Below are positions 45,699 to 54,444 of a stretch of DNA of 64,000 bases, in pieces. The stretch comes from Dehalobacter sp. CP (lineage in GTDB: Bacteria; Bacillota_B; Desulfitobacteriia; Desulfitobacteriales; Syntrophobotulaceae), in contig VMEE01000052.1 of the NCBI GenBank assembly GCA_009910795.1, forward strand, positions 62,001 to 126,000. Reading direction: 5' to 3'. The notes beneath the pieces are model-generated. The model saw only the letters and a list, made by a program, of their open reading frames with translations. It was not told where the DNA came from and made no database searches. Positions within the stretch are counted from its first letter, which is position 1. Each line of letters starts with the position of its first letter. Made by a program: the position numbers and the translations under genes.

Positions 45699-46643
45699 AT
45701 GTCTTTTCAAGATGTATGTTCTATTTGCGGAAACCAAGCAAAAGTTGTGGGATTAGGTCCATTGGATCAGTATCATAACGTTGACTGCGAAGTATGCGGT
45801 TCTTATTCAATATCAGATATTGCGAGAGATTATGTTTGTGAAGATAAGAATACCCAGCAACATAGAGTCAAACTCTCTTCATTTTTGAGAGAACGGACAA
45901 TTAAAAATTTGGAGAAAATTACGGTAGTAGTTGAAGACAAGGACGGGCAACCAGTTCCGAGAATAACTATTGAAGGAATTGTTGAGGCGTTTCCCAAGAA
46001 TCTGGCTGATCGTATTGACAGAGCCCTTTTGAACTTAGCATTATTGTCAAAGTTTGCTGGAGATAAGGTGAAATTAAACGAAAAGGATTATTCAATTTTC
46101 TGCCCGGATTCCATAAGAATTGATGCCACTTTCTTTATTATGGAGCAGCTTATCTCGGAGGATTATGTGAAGGGGCATCAAGGTTTTCCAACCGAGCTTA
46201 TTGTTACTTCTAAGGGATGGAATCGAGTAGCTGATTTACAGCGTACGGTTAATAAAGAGTCCAAACAAGGATTTGTTGCAATGTGGTTTGACAGTAGTAT
46301 GGATTTAGTTTGGAAGAAAGCGATTCAGAAAGCAATTACAGATGCAGGTTTTACTCCGCGGAGAATTGATAATAAAGAGCATAACAATAAGATTTGTGAT
46401 GAGATAATAGCGGAAATAAGAAATAGTAAGTTTGTGGTTTGTGATTTTACAGGACAAAGAGGCGGTGTTTATTTTGAAGCTGGTTTTGCGTTAGGACTTG
46501 GATTACCTGTTATTTGGACTTGTAAAAGTAATGAGGTGGATAAACTACACTTTGATACTCGGCAATATAATCACATTGTTTGGGATGAAGAGGAAGATCT
46601 ATATACAAAGTTATTTAATAGGATTAAGGCCACAATTATTTAA
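45699..46643 (+). CDS. Cassette 3: zinc-ribbon plus TIR/deoxyribosyltransferase-like protein
   Basis: A 314-residue protein. The N-terminus has two CxxC knuckles (CSICGNQAKVVG and CEVCGSYSIS). A middle alpha-helical part follows. The C-terminal 130 residues are nucleoside-2-deoxyribosyltransferase/TIR-like: GFVAMWFDSSMDLVWKKAI, then ICDEIIAEIRNSKFVVCDFT, GGVYFEAGFALGLGLPVIW with the catalytic-type Glu in YFEAG. This fold splits NAD or nucleotides and is common in anti-phage effectors. ATG 45699 has AGGAGG upstream. A defence role is inference. Confidence 0.7.
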   Translation: MSFQDVCSICGNQAKVVGLGPLDQYHNVDCEVCGSYSISDIARDYVCEDKNTQQHRVKLSSFLRERTIKNLEKITVVVEDKDGQPVPRITIEGIVEAFPKNLADRIDRALLNLALLSKFAGDKVKLNEKDYSIFCPDSIRIDATFFIMEQLISEDYVKGHQGFPTELIVTSKGWNRVADLQRTVNKESKQGFVAMWFDSSMDLVWKKAIQKAITDAGFTPRRIDNKEHNNKICDEIIAEIRNSKFVVCDFTGQRGGVYFEAGFALGLGLPVIWTCKSNEVDKLHFDTRQYNHIVWDEEEDLYTKLFNRIKATII

Positions 46644-46660
46644 GGTAGTCTTTGGGGGCA

Positions 46661-46752
46661 TATGACTTCAGATAACAAGGCGTTCCCCGAAACTTTGTCT
46701 AGATGCATGTGGAATGACGCTTCGGGAACGCCCGGCCGTTCTCTGAAATGCG
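46661..46752 (+). repeat. attC-like site 4
   Basis: R'' ACTTCAGATAACA, L'' GCGTTCCCCGAAAC, centre TTTGTCTAGATGCATG, L' CTTCGGGAACGCC, R' GGCCGTTCTCTG; cut after G 46738. The extended end complements the start of cassette 3 over 17 of 19 bases. Hairpin CCGCGCCATCCTTGGCGCGG follows at 46763. Confidence 0.9.
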
Positions 46753-46823
46753 GCGGAAAGTGCCGCGCCATCCTTGGCGCGGATTTGAAGTGAAATTTTA
46801 GATTTATAAGGGGAGGCAGAAAG

Positions 46824-47648
46824 GTGTTTAAAGGAACTATATTTGTTGATGGCTCAAACTTCTTAGGTTCGCTTAGTAAAGTAGGTATACAAATTCAGAT
46901 TAAAGATTACGAGACATTTTTTAGATATGTATTTGACGAATCAGTTAAGATATGGAGTAAATGCCTTAGGGGCAGTAGTATTACAACATTAATGAATAGA
47001 GTTTATTGGTATGCAGTTGGCAGTATTGATATATGGGATTTTGATAAACCAGAAACTAAACAGCATTTATATGAAATTTTTAATAAAGAAAAAGAGCCGA
47101 AGAAAACTTACATGACGTTAATCGGAAAACAGAATGCTGGTATGCCACAAAATGAAGTTGCAGAAAAAGCATGGGATATGCTTTTTAAAGAAACAAAGAC
47201 TTGGTATCAGAAAAGAAAAGCAAACATTGATGGATTTGGGAACTTCTATACTGGATTACAACGTAGTTCGGATTTTATAGAAGTAATAAGTTGTGGTCAT
47301 TGGAAAATAAAACCCTTAACCAGAGTGATTCTTGAGAAAGAACTTGATACACGCTTGGCTGTTGACATAGTTACCTTAGAAAGTATTTATGATTTTGCAC
47401 TAATAATATCTGGAGATGCAGATTTTATTCCTTCTATTGAATACATTAAGAAAAGAGGCAAGCATGTCGGTGTCGTTGAATTGATTAAAGGGTTTCCGCC
47501 TGAGAAAAAGGGACAACAGTTTTCAAATCGATTAGGAACTGTTGCAGATTTTGTTGTTAAGATATATGAAATGGACTTGGTTAAAAATGGTATAGCATCG
47601 CAATTGACAGATGATAAAGTGATTAAATCTTATGAAGATATTGAATAG
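46824..47648 (+). CDS. Cassette 4: NYN-domain (LabA/DUF88-type) nuclease
   Basis: PIN-like NYN endoribonuclease of 274 residues. The first strand with its acidic residue is GTIFVDGSNFLGSLSK. Further acidic sites lie in LAVDIVTLESIYDFALIISGD and ADFIPSIEYIKKRGKHVGVV, the order expected of LabA-like proteins. The GTG start at 46824 has GGGGAGG upstream. It may be a toxin or defence nuclease; no antitoxin gene is adjacent. Confidence 0.85.
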   Translation: MFKGTIFVDGSNFLGSLSKVGIQIQIKDYETFFRYVFDESVKIWSKCLRGSSITTLMNRVYWYAVGSIDIWDFDKPETKQHLYEIFNKEKEPKKTYMTLIGKQNAGMPQNEVAEKAWDMLFKETKTWYQKRKANIDGFGNFYTGLQRSSDFIEVISCGHWKIKPLTRVILEKELDTRLAVDIVTLESIYDFALIISGDADFIPSIEYIKKRGKHVGVVELIKGFPPEKKGQQFSNRLGTVADFVVKIYEMDLVKNGIASQLTDDKVIKSYEDIE

Positions 47649-47696
47649 TTACGTATTGATTAAGGCGCCCCATCCGTGGGGCTCTGGCTCCGCGGG

Positions 47697-47793
47697 CCCG
47701 CCGCACATCAGAGAACACAGAGTTCCCAAAACTTTGAATATATGAATGTAGAATGACGCTTCGGGAACTCTTGAACGTTAGATGAAATAACCC
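47697..47793 (+). repeat. attC-like site 5
   Basis: R'' ATCAGAGAACA, L'' AGAGTTCCCAAAAC, centre TTTGAATATATGAATG, L' CTTCGGGAACTC, R' GAACGTTAGATG; cut after G 47777. The end complements the start of cassette 4 over 17 of 19 bases. Preceded by hairpin GCCCCATCCGTGGGGC (47667). Confidence 0.9.
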
Positions 47794-47844
47794 TTCCGGG
47801 AATATTTTAAAAGATACAAGTATATTTATTTGGGGGAGAATATT

Positions 47845-50049
47845 ATGTCTGATGAAAGAGACCATTTATGGATACCTAAAAATCAGGTCAGAGAAGATAT
47901 TGTGAATTTAGGGAACGGTGGTCCGAGCTATTCTAGAGATGATTATTATGAACATGGAAAGAGATTAACGGAGCAGGTAAACAAAATAAAGAATGAAATA
48001 ATAATTAAGAAGGATGCTGAACTTACAAAAGACTATATTCTCCAAGTAAAAACTCCTGAACAAATATCGATTAAAAGTCATAAAGATAAGTTAAATAAAT
48101 TGGGTTTCGATATTGTTTCCTATTCAAATAATAAAGAAAATATTGCAACAGCTATAATTCATAAAGATAAGTTCAATGAATTTGATAAGAAAGTGATTAA
48201 ATATGCTGAATCTGAAGATCACTATGGGAAAACAAATATTTCCGTTATTGAAGAAATTAGAGAGGTTCCTTTAGAAGAAAAAATAGACACAAGTATAAAA
48301 AGCAATGATGATATTGAAGTTGAATGTATAATTACACTTTATAATATCCTTTCAGCTAAGGAAAAAGAGATTATCATTAATAATATTGAAAGTGTATTAA
48401 GGAACAAAGATATTAACGAAATAAGAAAGAGTAAGTTATTGAATGGTACGGTTATCCTATCTGCAAACTTACATCCTTCAATAATAAAAGAACTTGGGCA
48501 AGAGTATATTACTGTTCGTTCAATTAGTGTTAATGGTTCGATGATATTAGAAAAATCATTTCCAACAGACAACCTCCCAAACCCTTTAGTGGTTTCTAAA
48601 CCAAATACAGATGTAGTAGTAGCAGTAGTTGACTCAGGAATTAATGAAACATCTCCTGCCTTTAATGGATTGATCAACGATAACCAACTGTTTTTACCTT
48701 CTGGGACGACAAAAAAGGCTGTAGATCATGGAACCCTAGTTGCAAGTAGAGTTATATATGGAGATAACTTAGAGTCTTGTGTTCACTTACATGAATTAAC
48801 TCCTACTTGTAGTGTTATTGATATTACTGTCTTTGGAGAAGATTTACTCGGCAATGTAATCGGGTTAAAAGAAGATCAACTGGTGACAATGTTGGATAAT
48901 ATTGTTCCAACTTTATCAAAAACAGTTAGAATATTTAATTTATCACTCGGGTTTAATTGCCCTATTGAAGACAATAAGTATTCCTTATTAGCCCAAGAAA
49001 TTGATTTTTTATCTCGAGAGTTCAATGTACTTTTTGTTATTGCTGCGGGAAATATTCGACATCCTTTAGCTAGTTATCCAGAACATTTTAAATTTACAAA
49101 TGCTAGGGTACAACCCCCGTCCGAATCATTATTAGCTTTAACTGTGGGTTCTATTGCCAAATACTCAAATGCAAGTTGTCTTTCAACAATAAATGAAATC
49201 TCGCCTTTTTCTTGTATTGGTCCAGGAGCGGATCAAGGAATGAAACCGGAGCTAGTTGCCCACGGTGGGAATTTACTTTGTGGTTGGGGCCATTCTCCGA
49301 GAGTTGGGGCATATGGAGTAGACTCTTCAGGTCGAAGGCTTGCATATGATGTAGGTACAAGCTTTTCGGCGCCAATTATCTCTAACTATGCTGCTAAGAT
49401 ATTAGGAGCTAACCCAAATGCTACGATGAATTTAATTAAGGCACTTCTATGCAATTCGGCTAATAATGTAATTTGTCCAGAACTAGACGGCATAGATCCT
49501 CAAAAATTTTATGGATTTGGTGAACCAGATATTAATTATGCGCTAAGTTCATTATCAACAGCAGTTTATATATGGCAGGGTAGTATTAAGAAGGATGTAT
49601 ACCAATATATTAAATTTCATGTCCCCGATTCATTTGCCGTAGTTGGAGCTGAAAGTAAGTTAAGAATTCGAGTAACGCTCGTTTATAACCCACCTGTTAA
49701 TCCAGATAACCAAAAAGAGTACTCTATGAGTAGAATGGCAGTATCTCTTTTTAAGAAATGTGATGACGGTATGAGAGAAGTCTCTCTTTCATCTAATGAC
49801 TTCAAGTATTCAGTTCCTTGGAATCCGGTCATACAAATTGAGAAAGATTTTTCTAGGAACTATTGTGCAGGGGAATGGGAAGCTAGAGTAAGGTTACTAA
49901 CACGTGGAGACCTACCTGAAGATTTTCAGCAAGACTACGTAATTATTATTCAAGTGATAGACGCTAATGGATTAGTGGATGTATATTCAGATGTTTTACG
50001 TAGTTATAGTAGTATTTATTTGACGGTAAGAATTCGAGAAGCTGCATAG
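47845..50049 (+). CDS. Cassette 5: subtilisin-like S8 serine peptidase
   Basis: A 734-residue protein with an S8 peptidase domain: catalytic Asp in VVVAVVDSGINETSPAF, His in KAVDHGTLVASRVIYG and Ser in YDVGTSFSAPIISNYAAKIL, with the oxyanion Asn region VLFVIAAGNIRHP. The first 230 residues are a separate alpha/beta region and the last 170 are beta-rich. No signal peptide is seen, so it is probably cytoplasmic. This layout resembles the IetS peptidase of the IetAS anti-phage system, but no AAA ATPase partner is present. ATG 47845 follows GGGGGAG. Confidence 0.82.
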   Translation: MSDERDHLWIPKNQVREDIVNLGNGGPSYSRDDYYEHGKRLTEQVNKIKNEIIIKKDAELTKDYILQVKTPEQISIKSHKDKLNKLGFDIVSYSNNKENIATAIIHKDKFNEFDKKVIKYAESEDHYGKTNISVIEEIREVPLEEKIDTSIKSNDDIEVECIITLYNILSAKEKEIIINNIESVLRNKDINEIRKSKLLNGTVILSANLHPSIIKELGQEYITVRSISVNGSMILEKSFPTDNLPNPLVVSKPNTDVVVAVVDSGINETSPAFNGLINDNQLFLPSGTTKKAVDHGTLVASRVIYGDNLESCVHLHELTPTCSVIDITVFGEDLLGNVIGLKEDQLVTMLDNIVPTLSKTVRIFNLSLGFNCPIEDNKYSLLAQEIDFLSREFNVLFVIAAGNIRHPLASYPEHFKFTNARVQPPSESLLALTVGSIAKYSNASCLSTINEISPFSCIGPGADQGMKPELVAHGGNLLCGWGHSPRVGAYGVDSSGRRLAYDVGTSFSAPIISNYAAKILGANPNATMNLIKALLCNSANNVICPELDGIDPQKFYGFGEPDINYALSSLSTAVYIWQGSIKKDVYQYIKFHVPDSFAVVGAESKLRIRVTLVYNPPVNPDNQKEYSMSRMAVSLFKKCDDGMREVSLSSNDFKYSVPWNPVIQIEKDFSRNYCAGEWEARVRLLTRGDLPEDFQQDYVIIIQVIDANGLVDVYSDVLRSYSSIYLTVRIREAA

Positions 50050-50061
50050 TTATGGGGTTAC

Positions 50062-50158
50062 GGGGTTACTTCATCTAACACAGCGTTCCCAAAACTTAGA
50101 ATAGATGAATGTAGTATGACGCTTCGGGAACGCTTGAACGTTCTACGAAATACCCTGC
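50062..50158 (+). repeat. attC-like site 6
   Basis: R'' TTCATCTAACA, L'' AGCGTTCCCAAAAC, centre TTAGAATAGATGAATG, L' CTTCGGGAACGCT, R' GAACGTTCTACG; cut after G 50140. The end complements the start of cassette 5 over 16 of 17 bases. The peptidase gene runs almost into it, so the upstream hairpin is missing; CGCGCCATCCGTGGCGCG follows at 50164. Confidence 0.9.
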
Positions 50159-50215
50159 TTGGACGCGCCATCCGTGGCGCGAAAACGTTAAAAAGTAGAA
50201 TCTGAGGTATTATAA

Positions 50216-50680
50216 ATGAAGAAGATAATGTTCGACTCGAATGTTTTTGATCGGTTGCCAGAGATAATACATCAAATAAAAAAATCTACTGAAACCCAGT
50301 ATGAGTACTATATTACAACTATACAAGTCGAAGAATTATGCGAAATTCCTGATAGCAAGAAAGATATTAGGGCTAGGAATATTCTGATGTTAGCAGATCT
50401 CAGAGCAAAACTTGTTCCTATATCCTTATTTATACTAAACGGTAGAGCAAGATTAGGATATGCAAGATTCGGCGACGGAATTGTTTATAATAAGATACTC
50501 AAGAATAATAATGGTAATATTGATGATGCGGTAATAGCAGATACAGCGGTATATGAAGGATGTACTTTAATTACTGAAGATAAAGAACTTCACAGTAGAA
50601 TGACAAATAATGGTTATGATGTTATGTATTTGACTGAGTTTATTAGTACTATTGAAGATCTCACGAAAGAAAATGATTAG
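50216..50680 (+). CDS. Cassette 6: PIN-domain nuclease
   Basis: A 154-residue PIN-fold protein. Acidic residues in the right places: MFDSNVFDRL at the N-terminus, IQVEELCEIP, then NIDDAVIADTAVYEGCTLIT and EDKELHSRM. This matches VapC-like ribonucleases. No antitoxin-sized frame precedes it within the cassette, so if it is a toxin it is solitary. ATG 50216 follows TGAGGTATT. Confidence 0.8.
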   Translation: MKKIMFDSNVFDRLPEIIHQIKKSTETQYEYYITTIQVEELCEIPDSKKDIRARNILMLADLRAKLVPISLFILNGRARLGYARFGDGIVYNKILKNNNGNIDDAVIADTAVYEGCTLITEDKELHSRMTNNGYDVMYLTEFISTIEDLTKEND

Positions 50681-50750
50681 TATTTAAACAGTGATTAGAT
50701 AAAATGTTTTTTCAAGGGTGCGCCGTCCTTGGCGCACTCTCAATTAAGGG

Positions 50751-50850
50751 GCAGGATACTTCGTAGAACAGGCAGTTCCCGAAACTTAGAATATATGAAT
50801 GTTATAAGATGCTTCGGGAACTGCCGAGACGTTCTACGACATATCGTGCA
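50751..50850 (+). repeat. attC-like site 7
   Basis: R'' TTCGTAGAACA, L'' GGCAGTTCCCGAAAC, centre TTAGAATATATGAATG, L' CTTCGGGAACTGCC, R' AGACGTTCTACG; cut after G 50831. The end complements the start of cassette 6 over 17 of 19 bases. Hairpins on both sides: TGCGCCGTCCTTGGCGCA (50719) and CCGCGCCGTCCATGGCGCGG (50855). Confidence 0.92.
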
Positions 50851-50890
50851 AAGGCCGCGCCGTCCATGGCGCGGACGAAAGGGGTAGAAA

Positions 50891-51526
50891 ATGAAAAAAG
50901 TTGTTTATGTATCCATATTATTGTTGATTTTCGCATGCTTACTGTCTGGCTGCGGCAATAAAACTATACCCAGCGTAAATGTTTCCCCGGCATCAGCAGG
51001 TAATAAAGGATTAGAACAGGCGTTGAAGTTAGCGGATGACAAGCTTGTAGCTGAGTATTGTAGTACCCTAGACCTTTGTCTTGGCGACAATTTATTATTT
51101 TCTGATGCAAAAACTATTTCATCCCAAACCTTATTTACTTTTTTTTGCTATATAACAAATAGTTATGGATCAGATTATCAAGATAAATGGTACATCAAGG
51201 CTGATAATAATTATCGGGTACCAGTAGCTGATATTAAAGAGATTCTGAACCAATATTTTGATGGCTGTAATTTTGACCCTGTTCAAGTCTATGGTTACAA
51301 TGCGCAAACAAATGAGATAATTATCGGTGGACTGTCAGGATTTGGCGGAGGTCGCTTTCCTAAATTAGTCAAGAAAGAGCAGCTAAATAATGATAAATTG
51401 AAGTTAACGGTCGATTATTACGATGACCAGTATAAAACTGTTTTTTATACTAAAGTTTATACCATTCGTTTTACTGCCAACGGCTATCAGTATTTGTCTA
51501 TTAATAAGGTATTAGAGAAAAGCTAA
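50891..51526 (+). CDS. Cassette 7: lipoprotein
   Basis: A 211-residue lipoprotein with signal peptide MKKVVYVSILLLIFACLLSGC (cut here before Cys 21) and a Ser/Pro linker. The mature domain has no recognised family; the late segment YNAQTNEIIIGGLSGFGGGR and the repeated Tyr/Asp-rich VDYYDDQYKTVFYTKVY resemble small secreted beta-proteins. GAAAGGGG precedes the ATG. It is the second lipoprotein cassette in the array. Confidence 0.7.
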   Translation: MKKVVYVSILLLIFACLLSGCGNKTIPSVNVSPASAGNKGLEQALKLADDKLVAEYCSTLDLCLGDNLLFSDAKTISSQTLFTFFCYITNSYGSDYQDKWYIKADNNYRVPVADIKEILNQYFDGCNFDPVQVYGYNAQTNEIIIGGLSGFGGGRFPKLVKKEQLNNDKLKLTVDYYDDQYKTVFYTKVYTIRFTANGYQYLSINKVLEKS

Positions 51527-51614
51527 TGAAGGAACATGTATTAATAGTAGCATGTAATTTGGAGCTGGTTACCTTTTTAAGGCAGCGCCATCCGGGCGCT
51601 GTCTGAGTCACGGG

Positions 51615-51715
51615 GCACGATACGTCGTAGAACAGCACCTTTACGCAATCTAAGAGAATATGCAGGTAGTAACTAGACTGCGTAAATCTGCGAAACGTTA
51701 TCTGAAATGCTGGGT
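51615..51715 (+). repeat. attC-like site 8
   Basis: R'' GTCGTAGAACA, L'' GCACCTTTACGCAATC, centre TAAGAGAATATGCAGG, L' GACTGCGTAAATC, R' AAACGTTATCTG; cut after G 51697. The end complements the start of cassette 7 over 18 of 19 bases. Hairpin CAGCGCCATCCGGGCGCTG precedes it at 51583. Confidence 0.9.
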
Positions 51716-51830
51716 CTAGTGGGCGAAAGATTTTTATTAGTCGGAAACGAATTTTGGAAAAAAATATAGAAAAAATTTAAAATGATGGTGCTCAAATTGC
51801 AATTCGTTTGGTAGACGCTTGGAGGTTTAT

Positions 51831-52268
51831 ATGGAAGTTCTGATCAAGTTTATAACAATTATGGGTCTTGGAATCATTGAGCTATGGGCAGCAATTCCAG
51901 CAGGAACAGCGTTAAAACTTCACCCTTTGCTTAACGGAATAGCATCAGCGTTTGGTGCCATTATTGGAGCAGTGGTAGTTATTTTCTTTGGTGATCGATT
52001 ACGCCAGTGGTTGTTAAAGAAGAGGGTGAAGAAAGAAAAAAGCAAAGGACGAATCTATAGAATTTGGGAAAAGTATGGGGTGATAGGACTAGGAATGCTA
52101 TCGCCACTTTTAACGGGTGCACCCCTAGGAGCCGCGATAGGAATCTCATTGGGAGCATCACCCAAACGACTTACAATTTGGATGAGTATTGGTATCGTGA
52201 TTTGGACAGTTTTACTTACAACAATTAGTACGTTAGGATTTGCGGGATTCCAGATGCTTAATAGATGA
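51831..52268 (+). CDS. Cassette 8: small multi-drug export family membrane protein
   Basis: A 145-residue membrane protein of the Sm_multidrug_ex (PF06695) type. Hydrophobic segments lie at about residues 5-27, 38-55, 82-105 and 115-140, with family residues IELWAAIPAGTALKLHP near the start and SPLLTGAPLGAAIGISLGAS in the second half. The transport role is only named by family. ATG 51831 has TTGGAGG upstream. Confidence 0.78.
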   Translation: MEVLIKFITIMGLGIIELWAAIPAGTALKLHPLLNGIASAFGAIIGAVVVIFFGDRLRQWLLKKRVKKEKSKGRIYRIWEKYGVIGLGMLSPLLTGAPLGAAIGISLGASPKRLTIWMSIGIVIWTVLLTTISTLGFAGFQMLNR

Positions 52269-52318
52269 ATTGATTCGGATTAATTTTTGGTGCTGGAATT
52301 TTTGAATGATTAACTTTG

Positions 52319-52410
52319 CCGCACTTCAGATAACAGCGAATTCTCAAAATCTGAGAGAATATGCAAGCAGTAACCAGACTTCGGGAATTCACGGGACGTT
52401 ATGTGAAAGA
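52319..52410 (+). repeat. attC-like site 9
   Basis: R'' CTTCAGATAACA, L'' GCGAATTCTCAAAATC, centre TGAGAGAATATGCAAGCAGT, L' GACTTCGGGAATTC, R' GGACGTTATGTG; cut after G 52398. The end complements the start of cassette 8 over 13 of 14 bases. It is the last site that passes the complementarity test. Confidence 0.88.
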
Positions 52411-52424
52411 GCGGTGAAAGTTCC

Positions 52425-52970
52425 TTATTGGGTTTTCCACTCTATCCCGTAAGATAACGAATGAGGATCCTGGAAAATAGGTAACTTGGGCGGTGCAAAT
52501 GTAAATGTTATGAGGAGAGCGGCATGAATCAGGATGAGTACGAGGCCTAATCTGTTTAGCATTTTTTTCATATTTGTTCTAGTAAGTATCATATAACTGA
52601 CCAATTGACACAGGGCACACCCTAAAATATAGGATGCAATGTCTATTGCCAGAATTTCTTTAGATGAAAACATTGAATAAGTGTAAAAGACCAGAAGAAT
52701 AAAGCCTTGAAGAGTCAAAATGCCAAGACCTTTTGCAAGTAGAAAGTTGTTAGTTTTATTTTTAACATACCAATACTCAATTAGAGAAAACAAAGTTAAG
52801 GACCAAAAACCAAGTTTTAAATGCTCCCATACACTTTCGTTTACTGCACTGATTACACCGATAATTGGTAACCGATTTGACCAATCAAAGGCAAAATGTA
52901 GCAAGGAACCAACAATGATTAGGAAGAAGGTACCTGATAATTCCCAAATCAGGACAGGTTTTTTAAGCAT
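52425..52970 (-). CDS. DUF6512-type membrane protein, reversed within its cassette
   Basis: A 181-residue protein with five hydrophobic segments, starting MLKKPVLIWELSGTFFLIIV and with the conserved SAVNESVWEHLKLGFWSL, which places it in DUF6512. Function unknown. It runs opposite to the array, so it must have its own promoter. GGAGGTGAT precedes the ATG on the minus strand. The 3' end of the gene lies just 26 bases from attC site 9. Confidence 0.72.
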   Translation of the reverse strand: MLKKPVLIWELSGTFFLIIVGSLLHFAFDWSNRLPIIGVISAVNESVWEHLKLGFWSLTLFSLIEYWYVKNKTNNFLLAKGLGILTLQGFILLVFYTYSMFSSKEILAIDIASYILGCALCQLVSYMILTRTNMKKMLNRLGLVLILIHAALLITFTFAPPKLPIFQDPHSLSYGIEWKTQ

Positions 52971-53029
52971 CTTTCCTGATCACCTCCATCTATGCTATTG
53001 TTCCATAAATATAAAAAAACATGAGGTAG

Positions 53030-53260
53030 AATTATAGGTTTACCCCACTTGCAGCTGCTAAAGCTCATTTGGATGTTGGAAGGAATGCGGTGTCTCTTGG
53101 AGATGTAGATTTCGGTTGGAGTAAAGTTTACATTTTTGATACGGCTAATGGACCGAGGACAGTAATTTCAATCAAGTCTTTATTTTTTTGGAGAGCACCA
53201 GCGGCTGTACATTTTCAGTCAACAAAAGATGAGATTAAAACTATTGGATGGATGAGATGA
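53030..53260 (+). pseudogene. C-terminal fragment of an unknown protein
   Basis: An open stretch of about 76 codons, continuing VGRNAVSLGDVDFGWSKVYI then FDTANGPRTVISIKS and ending KTIGWMR. There is no ribosome site and only a TTG as possible start, and a stop at 53027 closes the frame upstream. It looks like the tail of a gene whose front, together with an attC, was deleted. I do not recognise the family. Confidence 0.4.
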
Positions 53261-53280
53261 TTGAGATATTCTTTGGGGCC

Positions 53281-53376
53281 CGGCTACATACGAACAGCGT
53301 ATTGCCAACACTTGGAAAAGATGCATGCGGTTGGGGCGCGTCGGCAATACGCGAGACGTTCTACGACATATCGTGA
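53281..53376 (+). repeat. attC-like site 10
   Basis: R'' ATACGAACA, L'' GCGTATTGCCAAC, centre ACTTGGAAAAGATGCATGCG, L' GTCGGCAATACGC, R' AGACGTTCTACG; cut after G 53358. R'' does not complement the cassette start at site 9, so the original 5' end is lost. A degenerate hairpin follows at 53385. Confidence 0.85.
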
Positions 53377-53500
53377 AAAGGCCACGCCGTTCTGGCGCGG
53401 ATAAAATGGATTATAGGTTATTTCTTTGCGGCAGTCGGATTTTTAGTAACAGTAGAATAACGTGACGTTATTATATATATTCTGAGGTGTGAGGTATGAG

Positions 53501-53914
53501 ATGAATAATATGAAGGAAGAATTGATTGCTCCTTGTGGTATGAATTGCAGACTTTGCTTAGGTAATCAAAGAGAGAAAAATCATTGTAAAGGGTGTCGGA
53601 ATGAGATAGATATTAGGTATAAAACAAAAGGTAGCGTCAGTTGCATAATCAAAAACTGTTCTGTAATTAAAAGCAATGAATCGGGATTTTGCTTTGAATG
53701 TGATAAATACCCTTGCCGGAGGTTAAAACAGTTAGATAAGCGATATCGAACAAAATATCACATGAGCATGCTTGAAAACCTTGAGCAAATAAAGCAATAT
53801 GGCATTGATTCATTTTTGCGGAATGAGGAAAATAAATGGACTTGCAAAGAATGTGGCAATATTGTTTGCGTACATAGAGCTTTTTGTTTGATCTGCAAAA
53901 CTTATATAGAGTGA
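53501..53914 (+). CDS. DUF3795 cysteine-rich protein
   Basis: A 137-residue protein of the DUF3795 family, named for its metal-binding cysteine pattern. It opens LIAPCGMNCRLCLGNQREKN and continues HCKGC, SCIIKNC, CFECDKYPCRRLKQLDKRY and at the end WTCKECGNIVC with RAFCLIC, about 16 cysteines in total. Zinc or Fe-S binding is likely; function unknown. ATG 53501 follows GAGGTATGAG; GTG 53489 is an alternative. Its attC is gone: only a half hairpin remains near 54000. Confidence 0.75.
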   Translation: MNNMKEELIAPCGMNCRLCLGNQREKNHCKGCRNEIDIRYKTKGSVSCIIKNCSVIKSNESGFCFECDKYPCRRLKQLDKRYRTKYHMSMLENLEQIKQYGIDSFLRNEENKWTCKECGNIVCVHRAFCLICKTYIE

Positions 53915-54082
53915 GTCTTCTTCTAGATACATAATTATAAAGCTTCGGATAAATTTTTCTTATTTTGTAATACTGGTGCTGATTGCTAGATATTTAAGGC
54001 AGCGCCATCCATGGGAAAGGTTTCCATCCGGGTGTCGAAGGGTAAAATAAAAAGAAGCCTTGAACAAGCTCCTTCAATCATT

Positions 54083-54346
54083 CTATTTAACTTTTCGTAC
54101 ATGGGTTGTTTCCATCTGTAAGGTTTCAATTTTAGTTTCGATTCTTTCGAGGGCATTGATAATAGTATCATTTTTCTCATTTTGTACTTCGCGAGCATCA
54201 AATAATGCTTTGATTTTATAACCTAGATCATTTTCAACTTTTGTTTCTATTTTTTGGACTTGAGAGGTTAATTCTTTAAGTTGGGAATTAGTTTCGGTTT
54301 GGTCTTCAAGGATCTTTCCGAGAAGATCCATTACCTTATCATCCAA
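54083..54346 (-). CDS. Small coiled-coil protein
   Basis: An 87-residue, highly charged helical protein. Heptad-like repeats run through NSQLKELTSQVQKIETKVEN and INALERIETKIETLQMETTH. It resembles short coiled-coil proteins found in Firmicute phages and mobile DNA but no family is certain. It starts at TTG 54346, eight bases after AGGAGG. It runs opposite to the array between a truncated cassette end and site 11. Confidence 0.6.
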   Translation of the reverse strand: MDDKVMDLLGKILEDQTETNSQLKELTSQVQKIETKVENDLGYKIKALFDAREVQNEKNDTIINALERIETKIETLQMETTHVRKVK

Positions 54347-54444
54347 TACGATCGCCTCCTAATGAATAGCTTATCGTTTTTGGAAGATAAGTCAAGGAGA
54401 ATTTTTAAGGATTGCCATCCATGACCACTGCTGAATTTGAAGCG

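Noticed and set aside
47667..47682. Cassette hairpins as ordinary rho-independent terminators
   Set aside because: No T-run follows any copy and they occur on both sides of the sites, including just before genes.
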